From an uncultured Planctomycetaceae bacterium (lineage in GTDB: Bacteria > Planctomycetota > Planctomycetia > Pirellulales > UBA1268): a stretch of 7,949 nucleotides of DNA. Location: assembly GCA_903885855.1 (NCBI GenBank), contig CAISKG010000202.1, positions 1 to 7,949 of the forward strand, in the 5' to 3' direction. The position numbers and the translations under genes are program-made. Below the pieces are notes generated by a model. That model did not search any database and was not told the DNA's origin. It saw only the letters and a program-made list of their open reading frames with translations. Every line of letters starts with the position of its first letter. Position 1 is the stretch's first letter. Below are positions 1-5,727 of the stretch, one piece after another.

Positions 1-1667
1 AGGGCCCGGGCGAGGCTCCAGCGCTCCGCCGGCACCTCGGCGAGCGCCGAGCCGCCCGACTCGAGGAGGGTGTGGAAGTCCGCCGCGGTCAGGGCGCCGG
101 GGAGCACGCCGCCGATGCCCACGATGGCCACCGCGTCATCGGCCACGGCGCGGGGGCGGGCCGGAGCGGCCCCGGCCCCGGCCATGTGCTCGACGATCGC
201 CAGATGGACGTTGAGGCCGCCGATGCCGAAGGCGTTCACGGCGCAGCGCCGCGCCTCGCCGTCGGCGCGCTTCGGCCAGGGCAGGGCCGCCCGCGGCACG
301 GTGAACGGACCGGACGCCCAGTCGAAGTCGTCGTTGTAGTCGGCGCAGGTCGAGCCCGGCGGGATGAGATCGTGCTCGAGCGCCAGCACGACCTTCACCA
401 GGCTCGCCATCCCGGCGGTCTCGAGGGTGTGGCCGATGTTCGCCTTCACGCTGCCGATGGGGATCTTCTTGCCCGCCGGCAGGTTCGCCGACAGCAGCGT
501 GGCGAGGGCTCCGAGCTCGGTGGCGTCGCCCACCTGCGTGCTCGTGGCATGGGCCTCGATGTAGTCGAGCCTGCCGATCTCGCCGCGGTCGGGGTAGGCC
601 CGTTCGACGGCGAGCTTCTGCCCTTCCTGCCGGGGCGCCCACAGGCTCTTCCCCTTGCCGTCGCTCGAGACGCCGATGCCGCGGATCACGGCCCGGATCC
701 GGTCGCCGTCGGCGATCGCACGGGAGAGGGTCTTGATCACCAGCGCCACGTACCCCTCGGCGGTCACCAGGCCGTCGGCGTCGCGCCCGAACGGGCAGGA
801 GCCGGTGTTGCTCACCGACTGGGCGGCGGAGAACAGCACCAGGCTGTCGGACTTGCAGTAGGACGCGCCCCCGACGATCGCCTGGTCGATGCCCCCCTGG
901 CGCAGGGCCCGCGCGGCGATCGCCAGCGCCTGCAGCGACGACGCGCAGGCGGCGTCGACGACGAGATACGGCCCCTCGAGGCCCAGCCCCTCGCGCACGA
1001 TCTTGGCGGCGCCCAAGGCGCCGAGGTCGAGCTTCTCCCCCGGACGACGGCCCGGATGGGCGCGACGCACGGCGTCGGTCACCTCCGCCCCCACCGCGTC
1101 GGCCTCCGGGCCGAGCAGTTCGCGGGCGGCCTCCACCTCGGACAGCCACGCCGCGGTGCCGTCGATGCCGGTGGAATAGACGTAATCGCCGATGCGCGTG
1201 CTGCCGCCGGTGTGGCCGACGTAGACGCCGGTCCGCCGGGCGCGCGGCATGGCGAACGGGTCGAGCCCGGCGTCACGGCAGGCCAGCGACGCCACCTCCA
1301 GGAACACGTGGTGGGCCACGTCGTAACGGTCGAGCATGTCGGGGCGGAGCGGGCACACCGCCGGATCGGCGGGGCGCTCGCTGACCAGAGCCCCCAGATC
1401 GGAGTAACTCCGCCCCACCTTCCCCTTCTCGGGGTCGAAATACAACTCCCGAGGCAGGCGCGACTCCGGCAGCCTTCCCCAGGCCGTCCCACCCCGGACG
1501 ACGAGGTCCCAGAAAGCCTCGAGGCCGTCGGCCCCCGGAAGCCGGCACGCCATGCCGACGATCGCGATTGAATCCTGCAAAGCTCGTTCCTCGTCCGGGA
1601 GGGTCGGGGCCTCGGACCGTCGGTCGCCGGGGGAGGGCGCCGCGGCCCGCGCGTCATGCTGGGGCAT
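1..1667 (-). CDS. Iterative type I polyketide/PUFA-type synthase, N-terminal part (KS, then start of a second KS); partial
   Basis: This is the 5' end of a large synthase gene that runs off the left edge; 555 residues are visible. Residues about 33-495 form a complete beta-ketoacyl synthase, the domain that performs decarboxylative Claisen condensation of acyl units. It opens with IAIVGMACRLPGA, has nucleophile Cys241 in VDAACASSL, His373 in EAHATST, His413 in NIGHT, and a closing NAFGIGG near 478-484. Cys-His-His spacing (132 and 40 residues) is normal. The DAAC wording, the VGDATE motif and about 40 extra residues before the Cys recall PUFA-synthase and heterocyst-glycolipid ketosynthases (family knowledge, from memory). 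After a linker of about 15 residues, a second KS start is visible from residue 510 (DDAVAIVGIGGVLPGA). No acyltransferase, reductase or carrier domain lies between them. The ATG at 1667 precedes the first KS strand by 33 codons and has no clear Shine-Dalgarno. The gene diverges from the acyltransferase-like gene. Confidence 0.93.
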   Translation of the reverse strand, partial: MPQHDARAAAPSPGDRRSEAPTLPDEERALQDSIAIVGMACRLPGADGLEAFWDLVVRGGTAWGRLPESRLPRELYFDPEKGKVGRSYSDLGALVSERPADPAVCPLRPDMLDRYDVAHHVFLEVASLACRDAGLDPFAMPRARRTGVYVGHTGGSTRIGDYVYSTGIDGTAAWLSEVEAARELLGPEADAVGAEVTDAVRRAHPGRRPGEKLDLGALGAAKIVREGLGLEGPYLVVDAACASSLQALAIAARALRQGGIDQAIVGGASYCKSDSLVLFSAAQSVSNTGSCPFGRDADGLVTAEGYVALVIKTLSRAIADGDRIRAVIRGIGVSSDGKGKSLWAPRQEGQKLAVERAYPDRGEIGRLDYIEAHATSTQVGDATELGALATLLSANLPAGKKIPIGSVKANIGHTLETAGMASLVKVVLALEHDLIPPGSTCADYNDDFDWASGPFTVPRAALPWPKRADGEARRCAVNAFGIGGLNVHLAIVEHMAGAGAAPARPRAVADDAVAIVGIGGVLPGALTAADFHTLLESGGSALAEVPAERWSLARA

Positions 1668-1752
1668 TGAAGAGTGTCGATCGAAGGCGCGGAGGGGTCG
1701 GGGAAAGGGCGACCCGTCCGTGGGATCGACGCCGCGGCGCCGTGCAGGCTCG

Positions 1753-1773
1753 CCCGGGGGCGAACCCCCCGGG
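1753..1773. repeat. Strong GC hairpin in the synthase leader
   Basis: CCCGGGGG (1753-1760) and CCCCCGGG (1766-1773) form a perfect 8-bp all-GC stem with a 5-nt loop. In the synthase transcript it would lie about 90 nt before the start codon. No T-run follows on the minus strand, so a stability or translational role is more likely than termination. Confidence 0.5.
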
Positions 1774-1774
1774 A

Positions 1775-1799
1775 GACGGTCGGAGCGACTCCGTCCGTC
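1775..1799. repeat. Hairpin in the synthase leader
   Basis: GACGG (1775-1779) pairs with CCGTC (1795-1799), and CGGAG (1781-1785) pairs with CTCCG (1789-1793). There is one T-T mismatch between the two helices and a 3-nt loop. It sits immediately beside the hairpin at 1753-1773. No T-tract follows on either strand, so it is not a standard intrinsic terminator. Confidence 0.45.
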
Positions 1800-1807
1800 G
1801 CCGGCAC

Positions 1808-1842
1808 GACGACGCGTCCATCCAAGGTTGGAGGACGACGCG
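1808..1842. repeat. 9-bp direct repeats flanking a 12-bp dyad
   Basis: GACGACGCG occurs at 1808-1816 and again at 1834-1842. Between them lies the dyad TCCAAGGTTGGA (1821-1832, two 5-bp arms around GG). The symmetric arrangement within the predicted synthase leader could be a protein-binding site or RNA structure. No function can be assigned. Confidence 0.35.
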
Positions 1843-1876
1843 GCGGCCCCCGGCCCCCCCCTTCCCTGTCTCGCAG

Positions 1877-1889
1877 GGTCGGAGCGACC
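1877..1889. repeat. Small hairpin GGTCG-GAG-CGACC, part of a repeated 12-mer
   Basis: A perfect 5-bp stem with a 3-nt loop. The 12 bases GGTCGGAGCGAC at 1877-1888 recur exactly at 1778-1789, also inside a hairpin. It lies at the start of the predicted synthase leader. Confidence 0.45.
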
Positions 1890-1910
1890 GGATTCCGCCG
1901 TGGGAAAGCC

Positions 1911-1938
1911 AGTATGGATGCGGGGTTTCGGGTGTCAA
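1911..1938 (-). promoter_or_regulatory. Sigma70-like promoter for the synthase gene
   Basis: On the minus strand a perfect TTGACA (-35, complement of 1933-1938) is followed after 16 bp by CATACT (-10, complement of 1911-1916; 4 of 6 consensus bases). AT-rich hexamers are scarce in this GC-rich gap, which raises its weight. Transcription would start near 1904, leaving a leader of about 237 nt before the ATG at 1667. Confidence 0.6.
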
Positions 1939-1944
1939 GAAACC
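1924..1944. promoter_or_regulatory. Inverted repeat over the -35 box (candidate operator)
   Basis: GGTTTC at 1924-1929 and GAAACC at 1939-1944 form a perfect 6-bp dyad with a 9-bp centre. The centre contains the TGTCAA that reads as the -35 hexamer TTGACA on the minus strand. A dyad centred on a -35 box is a typical repressor-operator geometry, but no regulator gene is visible in the window. Confidence 0.35.
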
Positions 1945-2026
1945 GCCTGACGCCGCGGCGGCGTCCCTTTCGCCCCTCCGCGCCCGGCCGTGCGGATTGC
2001 ACCGGCTGTACGTCTCCGCGGGTGTC

Positions 2027-2032
2027 TATACT
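2027..2032 (+). promoter_or_regulatory. Candidate -10 box for the acyltransferase-like gene
   Basis: TATACT (5 of 6 consensus bases) stands out in a GC-rich context about 100 bp before the ATG at 2131. A TTGCAC lies upstream at 1997-2002, but its 24-bp spacing is too long for a standard sigma70 pair, and no good -35 sits at 16-18 bp. Transcription would start near 2039, giving a leader of about 90 nt. Confidence 0.35.
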
Positions 2033-2130
2033 CGTCCCCGATCGGGCCCCGGCCGGGGCCTGGCCCGTCCCGTCGCCCGGCTGCCCGGGTCGTCGCACCG
2101 CCGGCCGCTCCGCCCCCGCCCCCCGCACGC

Positions 2131-3555
2131 ATGACCGACGCGCGGCCGCTGTCACCGTTCGAGCACCTGCTCCTGCGCGACCAGCGCCCCGGCTACCCGA
2201 TGTGTTTCTTCCTCCACTGCGACGTGGAGGGGAATCTCGACACCGCGCGGCTGCGTGGGGCGCTCGAGGGGGCGTCCCGGCGCCATCCGCTCCTGCGCAG
2301 CCGGGTGCGCGATTCGTGGTGGCGGCCGACCTGGCGGGCGGCCGACCGCGATCCGGTGCTCGTGGTGGTGCGCTCGGGGGCCCCCGTCGCGGCGGACGGC
2401 GATCCCGACTCCCCGTGGCGGCCGATCGACATCCGCCGGGAGAGCGGGGTCCGCATGGTGGCGGTGGAGACCGGCCCGTCGTCGTGGCGGGTCGTGCTCC
2501 AGGTGCAGCATTCGGCCTGCGACGGCCTGGCGGGCCTCGAGTTCCTCGGGGACGTCTGGTCGCTCTACCACGGCGCCGAGCCCGCCGGGTTCCGCACCCC
2601 TTCGCGCGTCCTGCGGCGCCGCGCCGCAGCGGCGGGCGAAGCCGAGCCCCCGGCAGACGAGCCCCCTCCCGCCCAGGACGCCGCCCCGGCGGGGGGCGTC
2701 GCGGGCGAGACCGTGCGCTTCGCCGGATTCCTCCCCGCGGCGCTGGCCCGCGGTCCGGCCTCGGGGCCGGGCGACGGCGTCGAGGCCTACCGGCTGCCCT
2801 ACGTGCCGCGCACGCTCGACGCCCGCTCCACCGCGGCGATCAAGGAACGCGCCACCGCCGCGGGGGTGGAGGTCAACGACGTCATCGTCGCGGCCGTGAT
2901 GCGCGCCGTGGTGGAATGGAATCTCCGCGCCGGCCGCTCCTGCCGGCGCCTCCGCGTCACCATGCCGGCGAGCCTGAAACCCGCCGGAACCCGCGCCCCG
3001 GCCTGCATCGACATGGGCTACGCATTCCTCGACCGGGATGCCGACGCCTGCCGCGACGTGCCATCGCTGGTGGCCTCGATCGCCGCCGCCAGCCGCTGGA
3101 TCCAGGAGCACCGCGCCGCGGGAGTGTTTCTCGACACGCTGGCGACGATCGACCGCTTTCCCCCGGCGATGCGCCTCGTCACGCGCGTGCCGCTGCCGCT
3201 GGCCAGCGCCGTGGTGAGCAACGTCGGCAACGCCGGGCCGCGGATGAAGATCGGCCCTCCCCCCGAGGGCGTCGCCGGGGCTCCCTGGGCGGTCCGGTTG
3301 GTCGGGGTCGCCGGGGTGCCCCCGGTGCGTCCGGGCACGCGTCTGGCGGTGGGCGTCGTGTTCCACGACGGGCGGATGGCGCTGTGCGTGCAGAGCGACC
3401 CGCGGGCGCTCGGTCCGGCGGCCGCGCCGCTCCTGGCCGACCTCGTCCGCGACCAGGTCGTCGCCTGCGCGTCCGCCCTCGGGCCTGACGGCGGCGCCGG
3501 TTGTCGCGACGACGACGGCACGGCCGGCGCCGGATCGCGTGACTTCCCCCGTTAG
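2131..3555 (+). CDS. Condensation/WS-DGAT-superfamily acyltransferase-like protein
   Basis: A 474-residue protein with the two-lobed chloramphenicol-acetyltransferase-type fold signature of WS/DGAT and condensation enzymes. These transfer an acyl group from CoA or a carrier protein to an alcohol or amine. Seen: an N-terminal LSPFEHLLL segment (7-15), the active-site motif HSACDG with His127 and Asp131 (the first His of the usual HHxxxDG is Gln126), VNDVIVAAV (248-256) of the second lobe, and VVSNVGNAGP (361-370), resembling the WS/DGAT SNVPGP region. A Pro/Ala-rich linker at about 170-192 joins the lobes; the last about 25 residues are low-complexity. The ATG at 2131 is chosen because homology-like sequence begins at once; the GTG at 1990 would add a Pro/Arg-rich tail and overlap the candidate -10 box. 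No Shine-Dalgarno is visible. It diverges from the synthase and lies 102 bp before the SDR gene. A non-catalytic role or an NRPS-type condensation role remains possible. Confidence 0.88.
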   Translation: MTDARPLSPFEHLLLRDQRPGYPMCFFLHCDVEGNLDTARLRGALEGASRRHPLLRSRVRDSWWRPTWRAADRDPVLVVVRSGAPVAADGDPDSPWRPIDIRRESGVRMVAVETGPSSWRVVLQVQHSACDGLAGLEFLGDVWSLYHGAEPAGFRTPSRVLRRRAAAAGEAEPPADEPPPAQDAAPAGGVAGETVRFAGFLPAALARGPASGPGDGVEAYRLPYVPRTLDARSTAAIKERATAAGVEVNDVIVAAVMRAVVEWNLRAGRSCRRLRVTMPASLKPAGTRAPACIDMGYAFLDRDADACRDVPSLVASIAAASRWIQEHRAAGVFLDTLATIDRFPPAMRLVTRVPLPLASAVVSNVGNAGPRMKIGPPPEGVAGAPWAVRLVGVAGVPPVRPGTRLAVGVVFHDGRMALCVQSDPRALGPAAAPLLADLVRDQVVACASALGPDGGAGCRDDDGTAGAGSRDFPR

Positions 3556-3559
3556 CCCA

Positions 3560-3589
3560 TTGTGGACGGTGGTGGCGGCCCCCTACATT
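3560..3589 (+). promoter_or_regulatory. Weak candidate promoter for the SDR gene
   Basis: TTGTGG (3560-3565, 3 of 6 consensus) and TACATT (3584-3589, 4 of 6) are separated by 18 bp. They lie just after the stop codon of the preceding gene, in a relatively AT-rich patch. Transcription would start near 3596, about 60 nt before the ATG at 3658. Read-through from the upstream gene is equally possible. Confidence 0.3.
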
Positions 3590-3657
3590 CTTCACTCTGC
3601 ACCGCCATGCATCCCCGTCGGCACCGCCGGCGGCCCCTCCATGTCGCCCTCTCCCCC

Positions 3658-4842
3658 ATGATCGACATCCCCGCATCGGATCGCCGTCACCTCCTCATCA
3701 CCGGAGCGACGGGTCTCCTCGGCAGCTACGTGGTGCGCGATCTGCTCCTCGACGGCCAGCCCCTGGCGCTCGTCGTGCGCGGCGACCGGCGCACCTCCCC
3801 CGAAGCCCGCGTCGATCGGATCGTGGCCGCGTGGGAATCGGAGTTGGGCAAGCGGCTGCCGCGGCCGCGCGTCGTGCCGGGGGATCTCTCGCGCCCCGCC
3901 TGCGGCGTGGCCCCGGCCGACCTGGAGTGGGTGGCGCGGCATTGCGGCGCGGTGCTCCACAACGCCGCCAGCCTGAGCTTCCGGGGATCCGACCGCGACG
4001 CGGAGCCCTGGCTGTCGAACGTCACCGGCACCGCGCACGTCCTCGACCTGGCGCGCACCGCGGGGATCGACGAGTTTCACCACGTTTCCACCGCCTACGT
4101 CTGCGGCCTGCGCACCGGGCGGGTCACGGAGGAGGAGTTGCTCGTCGGCCAGGCCTTCGGGAACGACTACGAGCGGAGCAAGGCCGAGGCCGAGACCATG
4201 GTGCGCTCCGAGGGACCGCGGTCGGTGACGGTCTACCGGCCCTCGATCATCGTGGGCGACTCGCGGACCGGGTACACCACGACCTTCCACGGGCTGTTCG
4301 CCGTCATCCGCCTCGGCCACACGCTGCTCACCCGGGTGGCACTGGGATCGACGAGCGGGCCGGCGATCCTCTCGCTGCTCGGCGCGCCCGCCGACGATCA
4401 CAAGAACTTCGTGCCGGTCGACTGGGTGGCGTCGGCGATCGCGCACGGCGTGCAGACGCCCGCGGCCCGGGGCATGACCTTCCACCTCACCCACCCCGCA
4501 CCGGTGTCCAACGCCACGATCGGCGACGTCGTCCAGGAGGCGGTGGAGCGGTTCTCGCGGGCGGCCTCCCCGGACGACCCGGATCTGTGCGACGAGCGCT
4601 GGTTCGCCGACAACCTCGCCGCCCAACTCGAGGTCTACCGGTCCTATTTCCGCAACGACCCGACCTTCGACCGCACCAACACCGACCGCCTGTTCTCCCA
4701 CCTCCCCTGCCCCGACCTCGACCACGCCTCGCTCCTGCGGATGGCGAAATTCGCGATCGAGGACGATTTCGGACGGGCCCCCCGCCCGGAGCCCCCGCGC
4801 CGCGCCGAGACGCCGAAGCCGGCGTCCGCGCCCGCCGGTTGA
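3658..4842 (+). CDS. Extended SDR oxidoreductase, thioester-reductase/acyl-reductase type (NAD-binding 4-like)
   Basis: A 394-residue NAD(P)-dependent oxidoreductase with a Rossmann fold. Seen: the nucleotide-binding GATGLLG (16-22), an HNAAS segment (101-105), the active-site serine region HHVSTAY (Ser144), the YxxxK pair Tyr171/Lys175 in YERSKAE, YRPSIIVGDS (193-202) and FVPVDWVA (251-258). The STAYVCG wording and FVPVDWVA are typical of the thioester-reductase/fatty-acyl-reductase/HglD-like branch of extended SDRs (family knowledge), which reduce acyl thioesters to aldehydes or alcohols; related members act on sugars or sterols. The C-terminal about 25 residues are a Pro/Arg/Ala tail. The ATG at 3658 lies 15 codons before the glycine motif. 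A GTG at 3562 and ATG at 3607 would add only Arg/Pro-rich sequence. Its position beside the acyltransferase-like gene and the divergent synthase suggests that it reduces or releases the chain (inference). Confidence 0.92.
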   Translation: MIDIPASDRRHLLITGATGLLGSYVVRDLLLDGQPLALVVRGDRRTSPEARVDRIVAAWESELGKRLPRPRVVPGDLSRPACGVAPADLEWVARHCGAVLHNAASLSFRGSDRDAEPWLSNVTGTAHVLDLARTAGIDEFHHVSTAYVCGLRTGRVTEEELLVGQAFGNDYERSKAEAETMVRSEGPRSVTVYRPSIIVGDSRTGYTTTFHGLFAVIRLGHTLLTRVALGSTSGPAILSLLGAPADDHKNFVPVDWVASAIAHGVQTPAARGMTFHLTHPAPVSNATIGDVVQEAVERFSRAASPDDPDLCDERWFADNLAAQLEVYRSYFRNDPTFDRTNTDRLFSHLPCPDLDHASLLRMAKFAIEDDFGRAPRPEPPRRAETPKPASAPAG

Positions 4843-4991
4843 GCCGGTCGCGCGCGTCGTGACGGGTGGGCACCGCATGACGGCGGCGCCGCCCCCGCCG
4901 GCCGGTGTCCCGTTTTCGCGCCCCGCCTGCCGATCCTTCCCCGGGGCGGCGGACGGCGCGGGATCCGGGGCCGCCGGAACGAGGCACACGT

Positions 4992-4996
4992 GGAGG
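4992..4996 (+). promoter_or_regulatory. Shine-Dalgarno GGAGG fixing the start at 5002
   Basis: GGAGG ends 5 nt before the ATG at 5002. This makes the ATG the likely start, not the in-frame GTG at 4990, which overlaps the GGAGG. It is the clearest ribosome binding site in the window. Confidence 0.65.
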
Positions 4997-5001
4997 CGGC
5001 C

Positions 5002-5322
5002 ATGGCGAAGCGCACCTGGCGGATCGTGACGCGCGACGGCAACGGCGAGTTGGTGATCCGCGACTTCGACTCCCCGGAGCCGATCCTCCGCGCACACATC
5101 CAGGTCGGGATCGACGACTGCAGCACCGATCTGGAGCTGCGCGGGGCGCCGGTGTTCCGGTCGCTCGTGGGCCCGATGCCCGAGGGGGCCGACGTCATCC
5201 GCTACGAGACGCCCGACGTCTTCGAGCACCTCACCAAGGAGTGGGCCACCCCGAAGGCGCCGCGGCGCCGGGTGCGCCGGCCGGCGAAGGCGGCTCCCGA
5301 GGACCCCGCCACGCCCGCCTGA
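5002..5322 (+). CDS. Small protein of unknown function
   Basis: A 106-residue protein that I do not recognise. Codons are consistently G/C at the third position and the start has a well-placed GGAGG, so it is probably real. The first about 80 residues look like a compact mixed alpha/beta domain (MAKRTWRIVTRDGNGELVIR at the start, then acidic stretches around DDCSTDLELRG and YETPDVFEHL). The C-terminal about 25 residues form a basic, Pro/Ala/Lys/Arg-rich tail (PKAPRRRVRRPAKAA) that could contact nucleic acid or be disordered. No signal peptide or membrane segment is seen. The HinT-type gene starts 29 nt after its stop on the same strand, so the two are probably co-transcribed. No function is assigned. 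Confidence 0.7.
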   Translation: MAKRTWRIVTRDGNGELVIRDFDSPEPILRAHIQVGIDDCSTDLELRGAPVFRSLVGPMPEGADVIRYETPDVFEHLTKEWATPKAPRRRVRRPAKAAPEDPATPA

Positions 5323-5351
5323 TCCCCCCGCTCCCCGACGCAGGTCGCGCG

Positions 5352-5693
5352 ATGCCCGAGACCGTGTTCGCCAAGATCATCCGCGGGGAGATCCCGGCGC
5401 GGATCGTCCACGAGGATGAGCGTTGTCTGGCGTTCCACGACGTCCAGCCGCAGGCCCCGGTCCACGTCCTCGTGATCCCGAAGAAACCGGTGGAGAACGT
5501 GGCGGCGCTCGAGGGCGGCGACGAGGCCCTGGCCGGCCACCTGGTGCTCGTGGCGGCGGAGGTGGCCCGCGCGCTCGGCATCACCGACGGCTACCGCCTG
5601 GTGTTCAACTGCGGCCGCGACGGAGGGCAGTCGGTCGACCACCTCCACCTCCACCTGCTCGCCGGACGGCGCCTCGGCTGGCCGCCGGGCTGA
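5352..5693 (+). CDS. hinT: Histidine-triad (HIT) nucleotide-binding protein, HinT type
   Basis: A complete 113-residue HIT protein of the HINT branch: cytosolic homodimeric purine-nucleoside phosphoramidases that hydrolyse AMP-linked substrates such as AMP-lysine or aminoacyl-adenylates. Seen: the N-terminal VFAKIIRGEIPARIVHEDE (5-23), CLAFHDVQPQAPVHVLVIPK (25-44), a nucleotide-contacting GQSVDH segment and the triad HLHLHLL with His97, His99 and His101. The middle one, His99, is the expected nucleophile by analogy with human HINT1. The C-terminal GRRLGWPPG is also typical. Length matches bacterial family members. The ATG at 5352 is the natural start of the fold; only a weak AGG lies upstream. 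It follows the small unknown gene by 29 nt and converges with the isochorismatase-like gene, whose stop lies 34 bp away. Confidence 0.97.
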   Translation: MPETVFAKIIRGEIPARIVHEDERCLAFHDVQPQAPVHVLVIPKKPVENVAALEGGDEALAGHLVLVAAEVARALGITDGYRLVFNCGRDGGQSVDHLHLHLLAGRRLGWPPG

Positions 5694-5704
5694 TCCGGCG
5701 TCCG

Positions 5705-5725
5705 CGGCGCCCCTCCCGGGCGGCG
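5705..5725. terminator. Possible hairpin in the convergent gap
   Basis: In the 34-bp gap between two converging genes, CGCCC (5708-5712) can pair with GGGCG (5718-5722) across a 5-nt loop, with two more pairs after one G-G mismatch. The location suits a bidirectional terminator. There is no T-tract on either side, so this is only a candidate. Confidence 0.25.
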
Positions 5726-5727
5726 CG

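Larger units (their letters stand above)
1668..2130. other. Divergent intergenic regulatory region with a structured leader
   Basis: This 463-bp gap lies between the starts of the synthase gene (minus) and the acyltransferase-like gene (plus). No convincing gene lies in it; the open frames crossing it have no recognisable protein and differ from the frames of the flanking genes. It holds a minus-strand promoter near 1911-1938, a possible plus-strand -10 box near 2027, and several inverted and direct repeats at 1753-1773, 1775-1799, 1808-1842, 1877-1889 and 1924-1944. The last about 30 bases before the plus-strand start are almost pure C-rich pyrimidine tract with no Shine-Dalgarno. Confidence 0.8.

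Noticed and set aside
72..1571. A 499-codon open frame on the plus strand opposite the synthase.
   Set aside because: It reads as His/Gly/Arg/Ala-rich sequence with no domain, while the opposite strand encodes a clear ketosynthase with all three catalytic residues. Long antisense frames are expected at this GC content.
1997..2032. TTGCAC paired with TATACT as a complete sigma70 promoter.
   Set aside because: The 24-bp spacing is too long; only the -10 box is kept as a weak candidate.
1990..2130. An upstream GTG start for the acyltransferase-like gene, adding 47 residues.
   Set aside because: The extra residues are Pro/Arg/Ala-rich without family similarity, and the segment contains the candidate TATACT -10 box.
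1668..2130. CRISPR array, tRNA or mobile element in the large intergenic gap.
   Set aside because: There are no regularly spaced repeats, no cloverleaf-like or CCA-ended sequence, and no transposase or terminal inverted repeats; only short hairpins and two-copy repeats are present.
3562..3657. Upstream GTG (3562) and ATG (3607) starts for the SDR gene.
   Set aside because: They add only Gly/Arg/Pro-rich sequence before a Rossmann domain that begins normally from the ATG at 3658; the GTG also overlaps a possible promoter.
4882..4893. A 12-bp perfect palindrome GGCGGCGCCGCC after the SDR gene, considered as a terminator.
   Set aside because: It has no loop and no T-tract, and such palindromes arise easily in very GC-rich DNA.
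3592..5229. A 545-codon minus-strand open frame opposite the SDR gene.
   Set aside because: It mirrors the SDR codons, crosses into the next genes and has no motif. The plus strand holds GATGLLG and YxxxK.
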